DNA of 64,000 nucleotides, taken from NCBI RefSeq assembly GCF_905201705.1, contig NZ_CAJKOX010000008.1:1-64000 (forward strand), in the 5' to 3' direction. The notes under the pieces are model-generated. The model saw only the letters and a list, made by a program, of their open reading frames with translations, did no database searches and was not told the DNA's origin. Position 1 is the first letter of the stretch; every line of letters starts with the position of its first letter. Position numbers and translations under genes: made by a program. Shown piece by piece: positions 43,972-52,756 of this stretch. The DNA is from an uncultured Marvinbryantia sp. Lineage in GTDB: Bacteria; Bacillota; Clostridia; Lachnospirales; Lachnospiraceae.

Positions 43972-44170
43972 AGCCGAGCCAGAACTGTTCATCATCGATA
44001 TGGACGGTGAGGTACCATTTCGGTGTGCCGGGCATTTCCAGATTACTAAAATCAAAATGAGCCATTGCAAAGCCGAGAAAGCAGATCAGAAGCCCGGCTG
44101 CAAGGAAGGTGATACCGCCCGGAAGGGCTTTTGCCTTAAGCGTAGCGAGAAGATTTTTTTTGCTGTTCAT
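43931..44170 (-). CDS. Small membrane protein of the padR operon
   Basis: A 79-residue protein with one hydrophobic helix (GGITFLAAGLLICFLGFAMA) and a conserved-looking C-terminal tail with WYLTVHIDDEQFWLGF. No family is recognised. ATG 44170 has AGGAGG seven bases upstream and overlaps the preceding stop by ATGA. Being third in the padR-DUF1700 operon points to an envelope role. Its 3' end runs 41 bases into the facing permease gene. Confidence 0.65.
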   Translation of the reverse strand: MNSKKNLLATLKAKALPGGITFLAAGLLICFLGFAMAHFDFSNLEMPGTPKWYLTVHIDDEQFWLGFTASYHHAAHPQD

Positions 44171-44787
44171 GCGATTGCCTCCTTTCTTCTGGTGAACAGG
44201 CGCTTCAGCCATCTGCTGAAACGGACCGTGACGCGCACAAAATAGCTGCCGAGTAACAAGGTAAGCCAGCCGGCAAGGATAAAGACGCCTGCGGACAAAA
44301 TACCGACGCCGAACTGCAGGACGCCGAGCGCTGCATTACCGAAAAATACCGGGAACGCCCCGACGGTGCTGACGACGGCGAGCAGCAGGGCGCTGAGGGA
44401 TACTGCGCCGGTCGTTACCGGAACGCACCAGATTACGATGTAAGCGCAGAGCACCATCATGGCGGCGGCCAGTGCAAGACCAAGCGCAAGCGCGGCGACG
44501 GCGAGCACAAGCGAACCCCAGAGCGGCGAGCCGAGAATCAGCAGCAAAGTGATAAGGATCTTTTGACCGGTGGAAACGGATTTTGCCGGAGTCTCCTGTT
44601 CGGATAAGATCTGCTCGGCAACGGCGCCGGGATTGCCGATGCGGGCGACGGCTTCTTCTTCAGTGCAGCCGTCCTCCATTGCATCCTCGATCATTTCCTG
44701 ATAATAGGAAAGATGGGTTTCGCGTTCTTTTCTGGAAAGTCCCTTCAGGAGCTTCTCCAGCCGCGTCAGAAATTCAGTTTTACTCAT
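44167..44787 (-). CDS. DUF1700/HAAS-domain membrane protein
   Basis: A 206-residue protein: an N-terminal HAAS/DUF1700 helical domain (LEKLLKGLSRKERETHLSYY, then a GNPGAVAEQIL segment) followed by several hydrophobic helices. Such proteins are very commonly encoded with a PadR regulator. ATG 44787 lies ten bases after GGGAG, and the start overlaps the padR stop by eight bases. The cassette usually responds to envelope stress; here it faces an ABC module that may have a related role. Confidence 0.85.
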   Translation of the reverse strand: MSKTEFLTRLEKLLKGLSRKERETHLSYYQEMIEDAMEDGCTEEEAVARIGNPGAVAEQILSEQETPAKSVSTGQKILITLLLILGSPLWGSLVLAVAALALGLALAAAMMVLCAYIVIWCVPVTTGAVSLSALLLAVVSTVGAFPVFFGNAALGVLQFGVGILSAGVFILAGWLTLLLGSYFVRVTVRFSRWLKRLFTRRKEAIA

Positions 44788-45097
44788 GATCAATCGCTCC
44801 CTTCATAAAGTCGTAAATCTGCAGCAATTGCTGCCAGTCGTTTAGAAATTCCTGTGCGCGCGCGCGCCCCTTCTGGGTGATGCGGTAATATTTGCGCAGA
44901 CGGCTGTTGTGCTCCACGGAGTATGTCTCCACGCAGGCGCTTGCCTCCAGCCGCTTCAGGATAGGGTACAGGGTGGATTCTGAAATTTCAATGCAGGGCG
45001 AGATATCCTTGATGATCTGATATCCGTAGGAATCTGTCTGATAAAGTGCGCCCAGCACGCAGTATTCCAGAAAGCCTTTTTTGAGCTGAATATCCAT
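44780..45097 (-). CDS. PadR-family transcriptional regulator
   Basis: A 105-residue winged-helix repressor: N-terminal helices KKGFLEYCVLGALYQTDSYG and the recognition region ISESTLYPILKRLEASACVE, with the C-terminal dimer helix. ATG 45097 has AGGAGG seven bases upstream. It heads the operon with DUF1700 and the small membrane protein. A 21-bp palindrome over its own -10 box suggests autorepression. Confidence 0.9.
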   Translation of the reverse strand: MDIQLKKGFLEYCVLGALYQTDSYGYQIIKDISPCIEISESTLYPILKRLEASACVETYSVEHNSRLRKYYRITQKGRARAQEFLNDWQQLLQIYDFMKGAIDHE

Positions 45098-45118
45098 GTG
45101 CTTGCCTCCTTATGCACT

Positions 45119-45149
45119 ATACTATACAATACATAGTATAATGTGTCAA
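45119..45149 (-). promoter_or_regulatory. padR promoter with overlapping palindromic operator
   Basis: Minus-strand TTGACA (45149-45144) and TATAGT (45126-45121) are spaced 17 bp apart. The palindrome ATACTAT-N7-ATAGTAT (45119-45139) covers the -10 box, the expected place for PadR autorepression. Confidence 0.75.
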
Positions 45150-45157
45150 GGGGTATT

Positions 45158-45186
45158 TTGACAAAAAAGTTCAGGTATGATATGCT
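45158..45186 (+). promoter_or_regulatory. Promoter of the small gene at 45261
   Basis: TTGACA (45158-45163) and TATGCT (45181-45186) are spaced 17 bp apart, divergent from the padR promoter. Confidence 0.65.
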
Positions 45187-45260
45187 TGCAGGGAAAGCGT
45201 GCGGAAGCAGCAGGAAGCGGTATTTGTGCGCTGCATTCCACGAAAAAGATGGAGAGAACG

Positions 45261-45563
45261 ATGAAGTTTATTTATGAGCCTGCACTGCAGGAGTATATGA
45301 GGCAGAAACGGAAAAATACGATTGCGGTGGAGGTTGTGACAAGCAACAATTCTGATTTTGAGGTGACGGAGTTGCATGTGCATCTGGTGGATGAAAAGCG
45401 GGCAGCATTTTTTATCGAAAAAAAGCACTTCCGGGAGCATATGACGGAGCACGGCAGCGTGCTGCTGCCGCCGTACCGGTTGGAATATGATGAGACGGTC
45501 ACGTTCGGACTGAAGAAATTTCTGTTTGTGCGTTACGTTACCTGGCAGGGCATTCACTTGTAG
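45261..45563 (+). CDS. Hypothetical 100-residue protein
   Basis: I do not recognise this basic, soluble protein. It starts MKFIYEPALQEYMRQKR, has mixed beta-like and charged segments, and ends in an aromatic tail (FGLKKFLFVRYVTWQGIHL). No cysteine, signal peptide or membrane helix is seen. ATG 45261 follows GGAG by six bases. It has its own promoter, and the downstream neighbour is maf, 145 bases away. No function is proposed. Confidence 0.6.
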   Translation: MKFIYEPALQEYMRQKRKNTIAVEVVTSNNSDFEVTELHVHLVDEKRAAFFIEKKHFREHMTEHGSVLLPPYRLEYDETVTFGLKKFLFVRYVTWQGIHL

Positions 45564-45708
45564 GGCGTCCAGCCGATACCTGTCTGTATACTGACAAGAA
45601 AGAAAACCGGCAGCAGGCGCACAGACAAAGTGAAAACGCAGCCCGCGCCGGCATGTATATGGACAGATTGTATATCCGATTGGTGGAAGCATGGAAAAGG
45701 AGAAAACT

Positions 45709-46269
45709 ATGGAAAAAATAATTTTAGCATCCGGTTCGCCGCGCCGCCGCGAGCTTTTGGAGCAGGCGGGCATCCCCTTTGAGGTGATCAAGAGCGACGC
45801 GGAGGAGATTATCACAAAAACAGAGCCGGCGGAGATCGTAAAGGAGTTATCTCTGTGCAAGGCACAGGTGGTGGCGGACGCGCATCCGGGACGTCTGGTG
45901 CTTGGCGCAGATACGATCGTGGTGCTGGACGGGCAGGTACTTGGAAAGCCGAAGAGTACAGAGCATGCGGCGGCGATGCTGCGCGCATTGCAGGGAAGGA
46001 CGCATCAGGTCTATACGGGCGTCACTCTGATAAGGGATGGGCAGGCACATTCCTTCTATGAAAAGACCGACGTCACCCTCTACACGATGACAGACGAGGA
46101 CATCCGGAATTACGTGGAGAGCGGCGACTGCATGGACAAGGCGGGCGCCTACGGGATACAGGGCAGATTTGCCGTCCATATCAAAGGAATCTGTGGGGAT
46201 TACTATACGGTTGTCGGGCTGCCGGTGGCGAGACTGTGGCAGGAGATGAAAGCGCGCGGGTGGGCATAG
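45709..46269 (+). CDS. maf: Maf-family nucleotide pyrophosphatase
   Basis: A 186-residue Maf protein, a cytoplasmic nucleoside-triphosphate pyrophosphatase acting on modified or canonical pyrimidine nucleotides and linked to septum formation. The substrate-binding motif ASGSPRRRELL is at the N-terminus, and the GADTIVVLDG and TDVTLYTMTDE motifs follow. The length is normal. ATG 45709 has AAAAGGAG six bases upstream; ATG 45691 lies further up in the same frame and is less likely. Confidence 0.9.
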   Translation: MEKIILASGSPRRRELLEQAGIPFEVIKSDAEEIITKTEPAEIVKELSLCKAQVVADAHPGRLVLGADTIVVLDGQVLGKPKSTEHAAAMLRALQGRTHQVYTGVTLIRDGQAHSFYEKTDVTLYTMTDEDIRNYVESGDCMDKAGAYGIQGRFAVHIKGICGDYYTVVGLPVARLWQEMKARGWA

Positions 46270-46426
46270 ATAGAATGTTAGCTGGAAAAATCTGCGTTGT
46301 GCGGTACCGGCAGCAAAAAAAATTTATTGCCGGACATGCTGTATATCCCTGCAAAACCAGCCAAATTGAACGAAACAGGCATTCAACGGCAAACAATTCG
46401 CTGCAACTGCCAGATAAACATAAAAG

Positions 46427-46445
46427 TTGTCAAATAATCTGACAA
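46427..46445. promoter_or_regulatory. TTGTCA-N7-TGACAA palindrome upstream of gltB
   Basis: A perfect dyad centred about 63 bases before the predicted gltB transcription start. It contains a T-N11-A pair (46430/46442), as LysR-type sites such as that of GltC do. It is a candidate activator site. Confidence 0.55.
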
Positions 46446-46463
46446 TTTCGCAAAAATTCCCTA

Positions 46464-46492
46464 TTTACAAAGGAGAAAAAAGGGTGTATGAT
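46464..46492 (+). promoter_or_regulatory. gltB promoter
   Basis: TTTACA (46464-46469) and TATGAT (46487-46492) are spaced 17 bp apart. The predicted start near 46499 gives a leader of about 120 bases, which includes a small GGGG-AAAAG-CCCC hairpin (46575-46587). Confidence 0.7.
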
Positions 46493-46622
46493 AATGCGTA
46501 AATAAAATGCAAAATAAAATTCAATCGAAAAAATGAATTGATATTATGCATAAAATACGGCAGAGACAGAAACAGGGGAAAAGCCCCGAAGACTGTGCGC
46601 CGTGAAAGAAAGGAAGAGGGCT

Positions 46623-49600
46623 ATGGCAAACAAGAGCGCACCTCAGGCTCCGCCGCTGTACCGGCAGGAATTTGAGCATGACAACTGCGGTATTGGCGCA
46701 GTGGTAAACATCAAGGGAATCAAAACCAGGGCGACGGTTGAAAACGCCTTGAAGATTGTAGAAAACTTAGAGCACAGAGCCGGCAAAGACGCCGAGGGAA
46801 AAACAGGGGACGGTGTAGGAATCCTTTTACAGATTTCGCACAAATTCTTTTCCAAAACCTGTAACGCCCTCGGCATTTCTATTGGTAAGGAGCGGGAATA
46901 CGGCATTGGTCAGTTTTTCTTCCCGCAGGATGAGCTGAAGAGAAAACAGGCGATGAAGATGTTTGAGATTATTCTGAGCAAGGAAGGTCTGGAATTTCTC
47001 GGCTGGCGCACCGTTCCGACAGTACCGGAGGTGCTCGGACAGAAGGCGCTCGACAAGATGCCATGCATTATGCAGGCGTTTATCAAAAAACCTGCGGATG
47101 TGGAGAAAGGTCTGCCGTTCGACCGCAGACTGTATGTGGCGCGCCGCGAGTTTGAGCAAAGCAACGAGAATACCTACGTTGCCTCCCTCTCCAGCAGAAC
47201 GATCGTCTACAAGGGTATGTTCCTGGTAGGGCAGCTCCGCCAGTTCTTCACTGACCTGCAGAGCCCGGACTACGAATCGGCGATCGCGACCGTGCACTCC
47301 CGTTTCAGCACGAATACTAATCCGAGCTGGGAGCGGGCGCATCCGAACCGTTTCATCGTACATAACGGTGAGATCAATACCATCCGCGGCAACGCCGACA
47401 AGATGCTGGCGCGCGAGGAAACGATGGCGTCCCCGTATCTGCAGGATGATTTCCACAAGGTGCTGCCGGTGATCAATATGGCGGGTTCTGATTCTGCCAT
47501 GCTGGACAACACGCTGGAATTTCTTATCATGAGCGGCATGGATATGGCGCTTGCCATGATGATTCTGATTCCGGAGCCGTGGGCGAACAACCAGAACCTC
47601 TCGCAGAACAAGCGTGATTTCTACCAGTATTATGCGACCATGATGGAGCCGTGGGACGGTCCTGCCGCTATTATGTTCAGCGACGGCGACCAGGTGGGCG
47701 CGGTGCTCGACCGCAACGGTCTGCGTCCGTCACGCTATTATATCACGAATGATGGCTATATGATTTTATCCTCCGAGGTGGGTGTGCTGGATATTCCGCC
47801 CGAAAAGATTGTCCGCAAGGAGCGTCTGCATCCGGGTAAAATGCTGCTGATCGATACGGTACAGGGCAGAATTATCGACGATGAGGAGCTGAAGGAATAC
47901 TATGCTTCGCGTGAGCCGTACGGAGAGTGGCTGGACAGCAACCTGGTATGTCTGAAGGATCTGAAGATCCCGAATGTGCGCGTGCCGGAGTACACGGACG
48001 AGGAGCGCGCAAGACTGCAGAAGGCATTCGGCTATACTTATGAGGAATATCGCACTTCCATCCGCAACATGGCATTAAACGGCGCGGAGGGCATTGCTTC
48101 CATGGGTATCGACACGCCGCTTGCCGTGCTTTCTGACCAGCAGCAGCCGCTGTTTAACTACTTTAAGCAATTGTTCGCGCAGGTAACAAATCCGCCTATC
48201 GACGCGATCCGCGAGGAAATTGTCACCTCGACAACCGTTTATATCGGTGAGGACGGCAATCTTCTGGAGGAGGCGCCGGAAAACTGCAAGGTATTGAAGG
48301 TGAATAACCCGATCCTCACAAATACCGATATGCTGAAGATCAAGCATATGAAGGTGGATGGCTTTAAGGTGGCGGAGGTGCCGATCACATATTATAAGAG
48401 CACCAGCATCGAGCGTGCGATTGAGCGTCTGTTCGTGGAGGTTGACAAGGCGCACCGCGACGGCGCGAACATTCTTGTGCTGACTGACCGCGGCGTGGAT
48501 GAGAACCATGTGCCGATCCCGTCGCTGCTTGCGGTATCTGCGGTGCATCAGTATCTTGTAAAGACGAAGAAGAGAACATCGCTTGCGATCGTTCTGGAAT
48601 CCGGCGAGCCGCGCGAGGTGCATCATTTTGCCACGCTTCTGGGCTACGGAGCCTGCGCGATTAACCCGTATCTGGCGCAGGATACCATCCGCCAGCTCAT
48701 CGACAATAAGATGATCGAGAAGGATTACTATGCGGCGGTCAATGATTACAATTCGGCAGTGCTGCACGGCATCGTCAAGATCGCGTCGAAGATGGGTATT
48801 TCCACGATCCAGTCCTATCAGGGCTCTCAGATTTTTGAGGCGATCGGCATCAGCAAGGAAGTAATCGACAAATACTTTACAAAAACGGTTAGTCGTGTGG
48901 GCGGCATCACACTGCAGGATATCGAGAACCAGACAGAAGCGCTGCACAACGAAGCGTTTGATCCGTTAGGACTTGGCACCGATCTCACCTTAAACAGCAT
49001 CGGACGCCACAAATCGCGGAGCCAGGGCGAGGAGCACCGCTACAATCCGCTGACGATCCATCTGCTGCAGGAGTCGACGAAACAGGGCAATTACCAGATG
49101 TTCAAGGAATACACGGCGCGCGTGAACCGCGAGGAATCCGGCTATCTGCGCAGTCTGATGGATTTTAATTACCCTGAGGAGGGCGTGCCCATTGAAGAGG
49201 TGGAGAGCGTGGATGAGATCGTGAAGCGCTTTAAGACGGGTGCGATGTCCTACGGCTCGATTTCGCAGGAGGCGCACGAGACGCTGGCGATCGCGATGAA
49301 TAAGCTGCACGGAAAATCCAACTCCGGCGAGGGCGGCGAGAGCGACGAGCGTCTGGCGTCTGCAGGCACTGCGAACGACCGCAGCTCAGCGATTAAGCAG
49401 GTGGCATCCGGACGTTTCGGCGTGACCAGCCGTTATCTGGTGAGCGCAAAGGAGCTGCAGATCAAGATGGCGCAGGGCGCGAAGCCGGGCGAGGGCGGAC
49501 ATCTGCCGGGCGGAAAGGTATATCCGTGGATCGCAAAAACGAGACATTCGACGCCGGGCGTGAGCCTGATTTCCCCGCCGCCTCATCACGATATTTATTC

Positions 49601-51161
49601 GATCGAGGATCTGGCGCAGCTGATATACGATTTGAAAAATTCCAATAAAGATGCGCGCATTTCCGTGAAGCTGGTGTCCGAGGCGGGCGTTGGTACCGTT
49701 GCGGCGGGCGTTGCAAAAGCGGGCGCGCAGGTTATCCTTATTTCCGGCTATGACGGCGGTACCGGAGCGGCGCCGCGCAGCTCCATCCACAACGCCGGTC
49801 TTCCGTGGGAGCTTGGTCTTGCTGAGACGCATCAGACGCTGATGATGAACGGGCTGCGGAATAAGGTGCGCATTGAGACGGACGGTAAGCTGATGAGCGG
49901 ACGCGATGTCGCGATCGCGGCGATCCTCGGCGCGGAGGAATTTGGTTTTGCCACCGCTCCGCTGGTAACGATGGGCTGCGTGATGATGCGTGTCTGCAAC
50001 CTGGATACCTGTCCGGTGGGCGTTGCTACCCAGAATCCGGAGCTGCGCAAGCGTTTCCGCGGCAAACCGGAATATGTTATCAACTTTATGCGCTTTATCG
50101 CACAGGAGCTGCGCGAATATATGGCGAAGCTGGGCGTGCGCACAGTCGATGAGCTGGTCGGCAGAAGCGATCTTTTAAGAAAGGGCGAGGGCTTCTATAA
50201 GGAGAAGGCGGCGCGCGTAGATCTGAGCGCGATCCTCGACAACCCGTATGTAGGACAGAAATGCACCTTTGAGCCGGAGCATGTTTACGACTTCCATCTG
50301 GAAAAGACGGCGGACGAGAAGATCCTGCTGAAGAAGCTGAAGGGCGCGCTGGAGAAGAAGCAGAAGCGCAGCATTGAGGTGGATGTGTCCAACGTGGACC
50401 GTGCGTTCGGAACGATTTTCGGTTCGGAGATCACGAAGCTGTACGGCGACACCCTGGAGGATGATACCTTTACTGTAAAATGTAACGGCGCGGGCGGACA
50501 GAGCTTCGGCGCGTTTATCCCGAAGGGGCTGACTCTGGAGCTGGTGGGCGACAGCAATGATTATTTTGGAAAGGGGCTTTCCGGCGGCAGACTGATCGTG
50601 TACCCGCCGAAGGGAATTACCTACAAACAGGATGAGAATATCATCATCGGCAACGTGGCGCTTTACGGCGCTACCAGCGGCAGCGCCTACATCAACGGTG
50701 TGGCAGGCGAGCGCTTCTGCGTCCGCAACTCCGGTGCGGTTGCCGTGGTAGAGGGCGTCGGCGAGCACGGCTGCGAATATATGACCGGCGGACGGGCGGT
50801 GATCCTCGGCAGGACCGGCAAAAACTTTGCGGCGGGCATGAGCGGTGGTATCGCCTACGTGCTGGATGAGGACAGCGACCTCTACAAGAAGGTCAACAAA
50901 GAGATGGTTTCCATTGAGAAGCTGACCAACAAATACGATGTGGAAGAATTGAAGAAAATGATCCAGGATCACGTGAAGTATACAAATTCCGTGAAGGGCA
51001 AGGAAGTTCTGGAGCATTTTGAGGAATATCTGCTGAAATTCAAGAAGATCATCCCGAATGACTACAAGCGGATGATGAATACCATCGTTCAGATGGAGGA
51101 AAAAGGATTGAGCAGCGAGCAGGCACAGATTGAAGCGTTTAACGCGATCAAGAAAGGATAG
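46623..51161 (+). CDS. gltB: Glutamate synthase large subunit
   Basis: The 1512-residue large subunit of NADPH-dependent glutamate synthase, which makes two glutamates from glutamine and 2-oxoglutarate. A short propeptide precedes the catalytic N-terminal Cys of the glutaminase domain (HDNCGIGAVV, about residue 22). The central and FMN-binding domains follow; the 3Fe-4S cysteines lie in GCVMMRVCNLDTCPVG, near residue 1120. The C-terminal GXGXG domain is present. ATG 46623 follows AGGAAGAGGG. The small subunit follows after 12 bases. Confidence 0.95.
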   Translation: MANKSAPQAPPLYRQEFEHDNCGIGAVVNIKGIKTRATVENALKIVENLEHRAGKDAEGKTGDGVGILLQISHKFFSKTCNALGISIGKEREYGIGQFFFPQDELKRKQAMKMFEIILSKEGLEFLGWRTVPTVPEVLGQKALDKMPCIMQAFIKKPADVEKGLPFDRRLYVARREFEQSNENTYVASLSSRTIVYKGMFLVGQLRQFFTDLQSPDYESAIATVHSRFSTNTNPSWERAHPNRFIVHNGEINTIRGNADKMLAREETMASPYLQDDFHKVLPVINMAGSDSAMLDNTLEFLIMSGMDMALAMMILIPEPWANNQNLSQNKRDFYQYYATMMEPWDGPAAIMFSDGDQVGAVLDRNGLRPSRYYITNDGYMILSSEVGVLDIPPEKIVRKERLHPGKMLLIDTVQGRIIDDEELKEYYASREPYGEWLDSNLVCLKDLKIPNVRVPEYTDEERARLQKAFGYTYEEYRTSIRNMALNGAEGIASMGIDTPLAVLSDQQQPLFNYFKQLFAQVTNPPIDAIREEIVTSTTVYIGEDGNLLEEAPENCKVLKVNNPILTNTDMLKIKHMKVDGFKVAEVPITYYKSTSIERAIERLFVEVDKAHRDGANILVLTDRGVDENHVPIPSLLAVSAVHQYLVKTKKRTSLAIVLESGEPREVHHFATLLGYGACAINPYLAQDTIRQLIDNKMIEKDYYAAVNDYNSAVLHGIVKIASKMGISTIQSYQGSQIFEAIGISKEVIDKYFTKTVSRVGGITLQDIENQTEALHNEAFDPLGLGTDLTLNSIGRHKSRSQGEEHRYNPLTIHLLQESTKQGNYQMFKEYTARVNREESGYLRSLMDFNYPEEGVPIEEVESVDEIVKRFKTGAMSYGSISQEAHETLAIAMNKLHGKSNSGEGGESDERLASAGTANDRSSAIKQVASGRFGVTSRYLVSAKELQIKMAQGAKPGEGGHLPGGKVYPWIAKTRHSTPGVSLISPPPHHDIYSIEDLAQLIYDLKNSNKDARISVKLVSEAGVGTVAAGVAKAGAQVILISGYDGGTGAAPRSSIHNAGLPWELGLAETHQTLMMNGLRNKVRIETDGKLMSGRDVAIAAILGAEEFGFATAPLVTMGCVMMRVCNLDTCPVGVATQNPELRKRFRGKPEYVINFMRFIAQELREYMAKLGVRTVDELVGRSDLLRKGEGFYKEKAARVDLSAILDNPYVGQKCTFEPEHVYDFHLEKTADEKILLKKLKGALEKKQKRSIEVDVSNVDRAFGTIFGSEITKLYGDTLEDDTFTVKCNGAGGQSFGAFIPKGLTLELVGDSNDYFGKGLSGGRLIVYPPKGITYKQDENIIIGNVALYGATSGSAYINGVAGERFCVRNSGAVAVVEGVGEHGCEYMTGGRAVILGRTGKNFAAGMSGGIAYVLDEDSDLYKKVNKEMVSIEKLTNKYDVEELKKMIQDHVKYTNSVKGKEVLEHFEEYLLKFKKIIPNDYKRMMNTIVQMEEKGLSSEQAQIEAFNAIKKG

Positions 51162-51173
51162 GAGGAGACGAAG

Positions 51174-52658
51174 ATGGGAAAACCAACAGGATTTATGGAT
51201 TATGAGCGGGAGACTGCAGCGGCGGCTTCCCCGAAGGTCCGTATCAAAAACTTCAACGAATTCCATACTCCGCTCTCCAGAGAGAAGCAGCGACAGCAGG
51301 CGGCGCGGTGTATGGCGTGCGGCGTGCCGTTTTGTCAGTCGGGAATGATGATCGGCGGCATGGCGTCGGGCTGCCCCTTAAATAATCTGGTGCCGGAGTG
51401 GAACGATCTTGTTTACACGGGAAACTGGGAGCAGGCATATCTGCGTCTGACAAAGACGCACTGCTTCCCGGAGTTTACGTCGCGCGTGTGTCCGGCGCTC
51501 TGCGAGGCGGCATGCACCTGCAATCTGAACGGGGAGCCGGTGGCGACGAAGGAGAATGAGCGCGCGATTATCGAAAATGCTTACGAGAAAGGGCTGGTAA
51601 AGCCGAATCCGCCGAAGGTACGCACCGGAAAGCGCGTGGCGGTGGTCGGAAGCGGCCCGTCCGGCCTGGCGACGGCGATGCAGCTTAACAAGCGCGGTCA
51701 TCTGGTGACAGTATTTGAGAGAAACGACCGCATCGGCGGATTGCTGCGCTACGGTATCCCGAATATGAAGCTGGAGAAGCATATCATCGACCGCCGTCTG
51801 GCGATCATGGAGGCGGAGAGCATCACCTTTGTGACGAACGCCAACATCGGCGAGGACATCCCGGCGGAGCAGCTTTTGAAGGATTATGACCGTGTGGTGC
51901 TTTGCTGCGGAGCCTCCAACCCGCGCGATATCAAGGTGCCGGGGCGCGAGGCAAAGGGCATTTATTTTGCGGTGGATTTCTTAAAGGCGACCACAAAGAG
52001 CCTTTTGGATTCTAATTTTGAGGATGGAAAATTCATCTCTGCAAAGGGCAAAAAGGTGATGGTGATCGGCGGCGGCGACACTGGAAACGACTGTGTTGGC
52101 ACGTCCATCCGTCTCGGCGCGGCAAGTGTGCTGCAGCTTGAGATGATGCCGAAGGCGCCGGATACGCGCGCGGCAAACAATCCGTGGCCGCAGTGGCCGA
52201 GAGTCTGCAAGACCGACTACGGTCAGCAGGAGGCGATCGCGGTGTTCGGGCATGATCCGCGCGTCTATCAGACGACCGTCACGGAATTTATCGCCAACAA
52301 AAAGGGCGAGGTCTGCCAGGCAAAGCTCGTGAAGCTGGAGGGCAAGCGCGACGAAAAGAGCGGACGCATGATGATGGTTCCGGTGGAGGGCACAGAGGAG
52401 ATCGTGGACGTCGACCTCGTGCTGATCGCGGCTGGCTTCCTCGGTTCCCAGAAGTATGTGACGGATGCCTTCAAGGTAGCGCTCGACGGGCGCACCAACG
52501 TGGCGACCGATCCGGGCAAATATCAGACCAGCATCCCGAATGTCTTTACCGCAGGCGATATGCACCGCGGACAGTCCCTCGTCGTGTGGGCGATCCGCGA
52601 AGGGCGTGAGGCGGCAAAAGCGGTGGACGAATCGCTGATGGGGTATACGAATTTATAA
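51174..52658 (+). CDS. gltD: Glutamate synthase small subunit
   Basis: A 494-residue small subunit, which passes NADPH electrons to the large subunit. The N-terminal part has 4Fe-4S cysteines (CMACGVPFC, GCPLNN and the CPALCEAAC cluster). The FAD-binding motif VVGSGPSGLATA is at about residue 155, the NADPH motif VIGGGDTGNDC at about 295, and a C-terminal FAD-contact TAGDMHRGQSLVVWAI. ATG 51174 is just after GGAGGAG. Both gltBD genes look intact. Confidence 0.95.
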   Translation: MGKPTGFMDYERETAAAASPKVRIKNFNEFHTPLSREKQRQQAARCMACGVPFCQSGMMIGGMASGCPLNNLVPEWNDLVYTGNWEQAYLRLTKTHCFPEFTSRVCPALCEAACTCNLNGEPVATKENERAIIENAYEKGLVKPNPPKVRTGKRVAVVGSGPSGLATAMQLNKRGHLVTVFERNDRIGGLLRYGIPNMKLEKHIIDRRLAIMEAESITFVTNANIGEDIPAEQLLKDYDRVVLCCGASNPRDIKVPGREAKGIYFAVDFLKATTKSLLDSNFEDGKFISAKGKKVMVIGGGDTGNDCVGTSIRLGAASVLQLEMMPKAPDTRAANNPWPQWPRVCKTDYGQQEAIAVFGHDPRVYQTTVTEFIANKKGEVCQAKLVKLEGKRDEKSGRMMMVPVEGTEEIVDVDLVLIAAGFLGSQKYVTDAFKVALDGRTNVATDPGKYQTSIPNVFTAGDMHRGQSLVVWAIREGREAAKAVDESLMGYTNL

Positions 52659-52720
52659 AAAGAGCACAGATGTGTGTCTTTGCGTGGAAAGGTGCCGGAG
52701 GGCAGTTTTCTATAATGGCA

Positions 52721-52756
52721 AAAATCTGCAGGGAAACAGATTCTCTGCAGATTTTT
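52721..52756. terminator. Bidirectional terminator between gltD and the YesN-type regulator
   Basis: AAATCTGCAG (52722-52731) pairs with CTGCAGATTT (52745-52754), followed by T on the plus strand and by T on the minus strand. It serves both converging genes. Confidence 0.8.

Noticed and set aside
50175..51266. 363-codon minus-strand frame across gltB end
   Set aside because: It is antisense to conserved gltB sequence with no start signal.
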